This document shows positions 6,079-8,370 of a stretch of DNA of 8,370 bases, one piece after another. The position numbers were made by a program, and so were the translations under genes. The notes under the pieces are model-generated. The model did no database searches. It saw only the letters and a list, made by a program, of their open reading frames with translations, and had not been told where the DNA came from. Numbering within the stretch: the first letter of the stretch is position 1; each line of letters begins with the position of its first letter. Origin of the DNA: Verrucomicrobiota bacterium (GTDB taxonomy: Bacteria; Verrucomicrobiota; Verrucomicrobiia; Chthoniobacterales; UBA10450); assembly GCA_003219115.1 (NCBI GenBank), contig QHPN01000044.1:1-8370 (forward strand), given 5' to 3'.

Positions 6079-6245
6079 GTCGCGAGCATAGGCACCTGTT
6101 CGCCATCGAGCAATCCCAGGCGCTGGCGTTTTGCTTCTTTCTCTCGGTCGAGCCGAGCCTCGCATGCCGTATTTTGCTGGCGCGTTGCGAAGCAGGTTTG
6201 TTTTTCTTCCTTTTCGTTTCTAACGTAGGCGCTCGACTTGACTCG
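6079..6245. promoter_or_regulatory. divergent intergenic region between chaA and the sulfatase gene
   Basis: The 167 bp separate two diverging starts and must hold both promoters if each gene has its own. On the minus strand TTGCTC and TATGCT are spaced by 17 bases just before the chaA ATG, which would make a leaderless mRNA. This is only a partial match to consensus. On the plus strand no clear pair was found. No operator-like palindrome stands out. Confidence 0.35.
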
Positions 6246-7652
6246 ATGCCCAAACCTAACCTGGTTTTTTTTCTGACCGATCAGCAACGAGCCGATACCA
6301 TGGCTTGTTATGGCAACGATCGTGTCCACGCGCCAAATTTGAATAAGCTGGCGGCGGAATCAGCAATCTTTGAACGCGCTTATGTGACCCAACCCCTCTG
6401 CACGCCTTCGCGGGCCTCGCTCTTCACCGGGACGTGGCCCCATACCAACGGTTGCATACGTAACTACATTCCTCTTGCTCGATCTTCTCGTACGCTCACT
6501 GAACTGTTGGGAGATGAAGATTATTACCCTGCTTACATGGGCAAGTGGCAGCTGGGTGATGAAATCCAAAGGCAGCGCGGATTTCGGGAGTGGGTCTCGA
6601 CTGAAGGTGTCAGTGACTACTGCCGGTTTTTGCTGGAACGCGGCTATGTCCCAGACAAGCCGAACGGAGGCTTCTCCAAGAATGCCGTCAGTAACTTGCC
6701 ATTTGAAGTCTCCAAACCGGTTTTTCTGGAACAACAAGCATGTCGATTTATCGAGGAACACCAGCGCGACCCATTTCTTCTAGTCGTTTCTTATGTGGAA
6801 CCTCATTCGCCTTACAACGGACCACTGAATGATGAGCATTCACTCGCGGAGATCGGATCCGAGACGATAGCTCCGCCGAGCTCTGACCTGCCGCTACGTT
6901 ATAAGTTAACGCAAGAATGGCAACGGAACGAAGCGATGTTGGATCGCGATCGGCTACCGATGCCGTATTTCTTTGGGATCACTCCAGCGGAATATCGTGG
7001 AATCAGGCAACGATATTTCGGACTGATTACGATGGTCGACCGAAGTATAGGTGCCGTGCTGGCCTGCCTTGAGCGCACCGGATTGATCGACCGGACAGTT
7101 ATTGTTCTTACCAGCGACCACGGCGACATGCTGGGAGATCACCATCTTTTCGGCAAAGAAGTGATGTTTGAAGAGGCTACGCGCGTTCCCTACCTCATCC
7201 GTCAGCCAGGTCAGCAGCGCCAACTGCGAATCACTCAGCCAGTCAGTCACATCGATTTCCTCCCTACCTTGTTCGATCTACTGAATCGACCGCCGCCAGC
7301 GCAATGCCAGGGCCAAAGCAAGGTCGCGCTGTTACGTGGCGACACGATGGCACCAGAGAGTGTTTTCATGCAATGGTCGCCTAATCGTATGAAAGTCTTA
7401 AAGGGGACTCGGCTGGCAAAGCGGTCTGCCGTAAAACAAGCAATCAATGAATCTACTCGTACCGTAGTTCTCCCCGATGGATGGAAACTTTGCCTAAGAG
7501 ATAAAGATATAAACGAGCTTTATCATTTGCACAAAGATCCGGCCGAAGCACACAACCTTTACTATCTCGCAGACTACAAAGCGATCGTGAAGCGTGGCAC
7601 CGCCGAGATTCACCAGTGGCAGGAAAAGGTCTCTGATCGACTCAAGTTATAA
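6246..7652 (+). CDS. type I formylglycine-dependent sulfatase
   Basis: From ATG 6246 the product has 468 residues and begins MPKPNLVFFLTDQQRADT, the usual sulfatase start. Asp12 is in the metal-binding TDQQR. The modification motif CTPSR starts at Cys52, the residue oxidised to formylglycine by FGE, and is followed by ASLFTGTWPHTNG. A second metal-binding motif SDHGDMLGDHH contains Asp291 and His292, and Lys304 lies in FGKEVMFEE. The C-terminus carries the common ELYHLHKDPAEAHNL pattern. Such enzymes hydrolyse sulfate esters of polysaccharides or small molecules, and Verrucomicrobiota often have many. The substrate cannot be assigned. The ribosome-binding site is weak. A TTG start at 6174 would add a hydrophobic segment (GLFFFLFVSNVGA) that resembles a short signal peptide, so a periplasmic form cannot be excluded. 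The FGE gene is not in the window. Confidence 0.9.
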   Translation: MPKPNLVFFLTDQQRADTMACYGNDRVHAPNLNKLAAESAIFERAYVTQPLCTPSRASLFTGTWPHTNGCIRNYIPLARSSRTLTELLGDEDYYPAYMGKWQLGDEIQRQRGFREWVSTEGVSDYCRFLLERGYVPDKPNGGFSKNAVSNLPFEVSKPVFLEQQACRFIEEHQRDPFLLVVSYVEPHSPYNGPLNDEHSLAEIGSETIAPPSSDLPLRYKLTQEWQRNEAMLDRDRLPMPYFFGITPAEYRGIRQRYFGLITMVDRSIGAVLACLERTGLIDRTVIVLTSDHGDMLGDHHLFGKEVMFEEATRVPYLIRQPGQQRQLRITQPVSHIDFLPTLFDLLNRPPPAQCQGQSKVALLRGDTMAPESVFMQWSPNRMKVLKGTRLAKRSAVKQAINESTRTVVLPDGWKLCLRDKDINELYHLHKDPAEAHNLYYLADYKAIVKRGTAEIHQWQEKVSDRLKL

Positions 7653-7873
7653 CAGCGGCATGTCTCATCTGTTCCCGGTGAAGGCGAACTTTTGATTCTT
7701 CCTGACTCCGCAGAGCGTCGCCCTACCACCAGAGGACGATCGTAGCGCGATTGTAGGGCGCAATTGGTAGGGCGAGACTCTGTCGCGCCATCAACCGTGG
7801 ATGGTTATCCCGGCTCTCTGGTTCTGTGTCCCTCCCTTTCCATTGTTTGTTTCCCGAGCTCTATTTTGCTTTC
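7653..7873. other. 221-bp gap after the sulfatase gene
   Basis: No gene is seen. It holds the inverted repeat at 7709-7784. The stretch before the next start is pyrimidine-rich and has no obvious ribosome-binding site or promoter. Confidence 0.45.
7709..7784. repeat. inverted repeat with GTAGGGCG core, plus an extra direct copy
   Basis: The left arm (7709-7728, ending TCGCCCTACCA) pairs with the right arm (7765-7784, beginning TGGTAGGGCGA) at 16 of 20 positions, with the inner 11 perfect. Between the arms TTGTAGGGCGC at 7751-7761 is a further copy of the core in the same direction as the right arm. The 36-base interior has no coding sense. The form suggests a dispersed REP-like element. It might act as a bidirectional terminator, but lacks a T-run. 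Confidence 0.6.
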
Positions 7874-8200
7874 ATGCCCGATGTTTGTGTTATCGTTGCT
7901 TACCATCCGAAGCCGGATAAAAGCGCTGAAGTGCTCGCATTGGTGAGAGCACGCGTCCCCACCCTGCGTAAAGAAGGCCTTGTAACGGATCGCACGCCCG
8001 TGCTCATGCGTTCGCGTGACGGCACCATTATCGAAGTCTCGGAATGGAAATCGCGGGAGGCGATCGATGCCGCGCACAAAAATCCAAATGTTCTCGCGAT
8101 GTGGGAGAAATTCTTTGCCGTCTGCGACTGCGTGCCGCTGAATACACGCAGAGGAAATGTTCGCCGGATTCGAGCGGGTCGAAGGTTGAGGCGCGCCTAA
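7874..8200 (+). CDS. small ABM-like dimeric alpha-beta barrel protein with a frameshifted C-terminus
   Basis: Starting at ATG 7874, the frame gives 108 residues: MPDVCVIVAYHPKP, then a helix-like AEVLALVRARVPTLRKEG, LVTDRTPVLMRSRDG, TIIEVSEWKS, AIDAAHKNPNVLAMWEKF and CDCVPL. This is the beta-alpha-beta-beta pattern of the antibiotic biosynthesis monooxygenase-like (dimeric alpha-beta barrel) fold, in a group of uncharacterised proteins. After Asn90-Thr91 the reading frame turns into an arginine-rich tail (RRGNVRRIRAGRRLRRA). In the +1 frame, bases 8145-8189 read HAEEMFAGFERVEG and stop, which is what related proteins end with (MFA-x-FE). So a 1-base insertion or 2-base deletion near 8143-8147 is likely. 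The core barrel is intact, so a product with a wrong tail may still fold. The frame is open upstream to 7826, but that extension is unlike the family. Confidence 0.72.
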   Translation: MPDVCVIVAYHPKPDKSAEVLALVRARVPTLRKEGLVTDRTPVLMRSRDGTIIEVSEWKSREAIDAAHKNPNVLAMWEKFFAVCDCVPLNTRRGNVRRIRAGRRLRRA

Positions 8201-8273
8201 AATTTTTCGTCGGTTTAGACGACAATAGACATAACCTTATCATTCACTTCCTCCCTGGCACCGGACAGATCCG

Positions 8274-8370
8274 TCAGGCCGGGATCGAAAACGAAATAGT
8301 TTCGTTGGCGGCGCGATGATTCGACCAGAAATGCTCGCCGTCGAACGTGAGTGAACGTGATGCGAATGGT
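8274..8370 (-). CDS. possible C-terminal end of an unidentified minus-strand gene
   Basis: A minus-strand frame is open from the window edge to a TGA at 8274-8276 and reads about 31 residues ending FDGEHFWSNHRAANETISFSIPA. Its third-base composition looks plausibly coding, and it would converge on the ABM-like gene. I do not recognise a family. A second minus-strand frame is open to about 8218 and is equally unrecognised. Either or both may be chance. Confidence 0.2.
   Translation of the reverse strand, partial: PFASRSLTFDGEHFWSNHRAANETISFSIPA

Noticed and set aside
6079..6110. sigma-70-like promoter TTGCTC-17-TATGCT giving a leaderless chaA mRNA
   Set aside because: Only 3/6 and 4/6 consensus matches, and position directly at the start codon; kept as a note in the divergent region only.
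6079..6165. 29-residue N-terminal extension of ChaA
   Set aside because: Arg/Pro-rich, no ribosome-binding site at 6165, and the family begins close to the MSEKQK start at 6078.
5814..6329. 171-residue minus-strand frame overlapping chaA and the sulfatase start
   Set aside because: It lies in another frame of the well-supported chaA gene and has no family features.
8044..8319. 91-residue plus-strand frame at the window end
   Set aside because: Its first half is an out-of-frame reading of the ABM-like gene and the rest has no recognised features.

Overview
The window most resembles a member of the Verrucomicrobiota, possibly a soil lineage of the Chthoniobacterales type. This is an inference from three things: the gene repertoire (an MBOAT/SGNH pair, a type I sulfatase, an AmmeMemoRadiSam-type radical SAM enzyme, DoxX), the moderately high GC content, and gaps packed with several different palindromic repeat families that I associate from memory with such genomes. 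No rRNA, tRNA, CRISPR array, transposase or phage gene is visible.

Layout. Positions 1-2622 (+) hold a surface-polysaccharide modification group: the 3' end of an MBOAT O-acyltransferase, a membrane-anchored SGNH-like protein overlapping it by 26 bp, and a membrane acyltransferase of the OafA/YrhL (Acyl_transf_3) family. A 7-bp tandem repeat runs across the stop codon of the last gene. Positions 2754-3128 (+) encode a small DoxX-family membrane protein. Positions 3129-3682 contain no intact gene. They hold a hairpin, an orphan copy of the last 16 codons of a doxX-like gene, a large inverted repeat made of hairpin modules, and a terminator-like hairpin. Positions 3683-4744 (-) encode the radical SAM enzyme, which appears to lack a short internal core segment. 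Positions 4843-4927 hold three hairpins at a 32-33 bp period. Positions 4936-6078 (-) encode a ChaA-type cation/proton antiporter. Divergent from it, 6246-7652 (+) encodes a formylglycine sulfatase. After another inverted repeat, 7874-8200 (+) encodes a small dimeric alpha-beta barrel protein (ABM-like) whose C-terminus looks frameshifted. The final bases may carry the end of a minus-strand gene, but this is weak.

The first three genes plausibly act together to acylate an exported polysaccharide: MBOAT moves acyl groups across the membrane, the SGNH partner works on the periplasmic side, and a second acyltransferase follows. The remaining genes look like independent housekeeping or accessory units. 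The most interesting signals are (1) the apparent loss of the TAGY/TNGY-equivalent strand in the radical SAM enzyme, (2) the frameshift in the ABM-like gene, (3) the decayed doxX paralogue beside palindromic repeats, and (4) repeat modules in four intergenic stretches, one with a compensatory base-pair change. I see no clearly new multi-gene defence or biosynthetic system.
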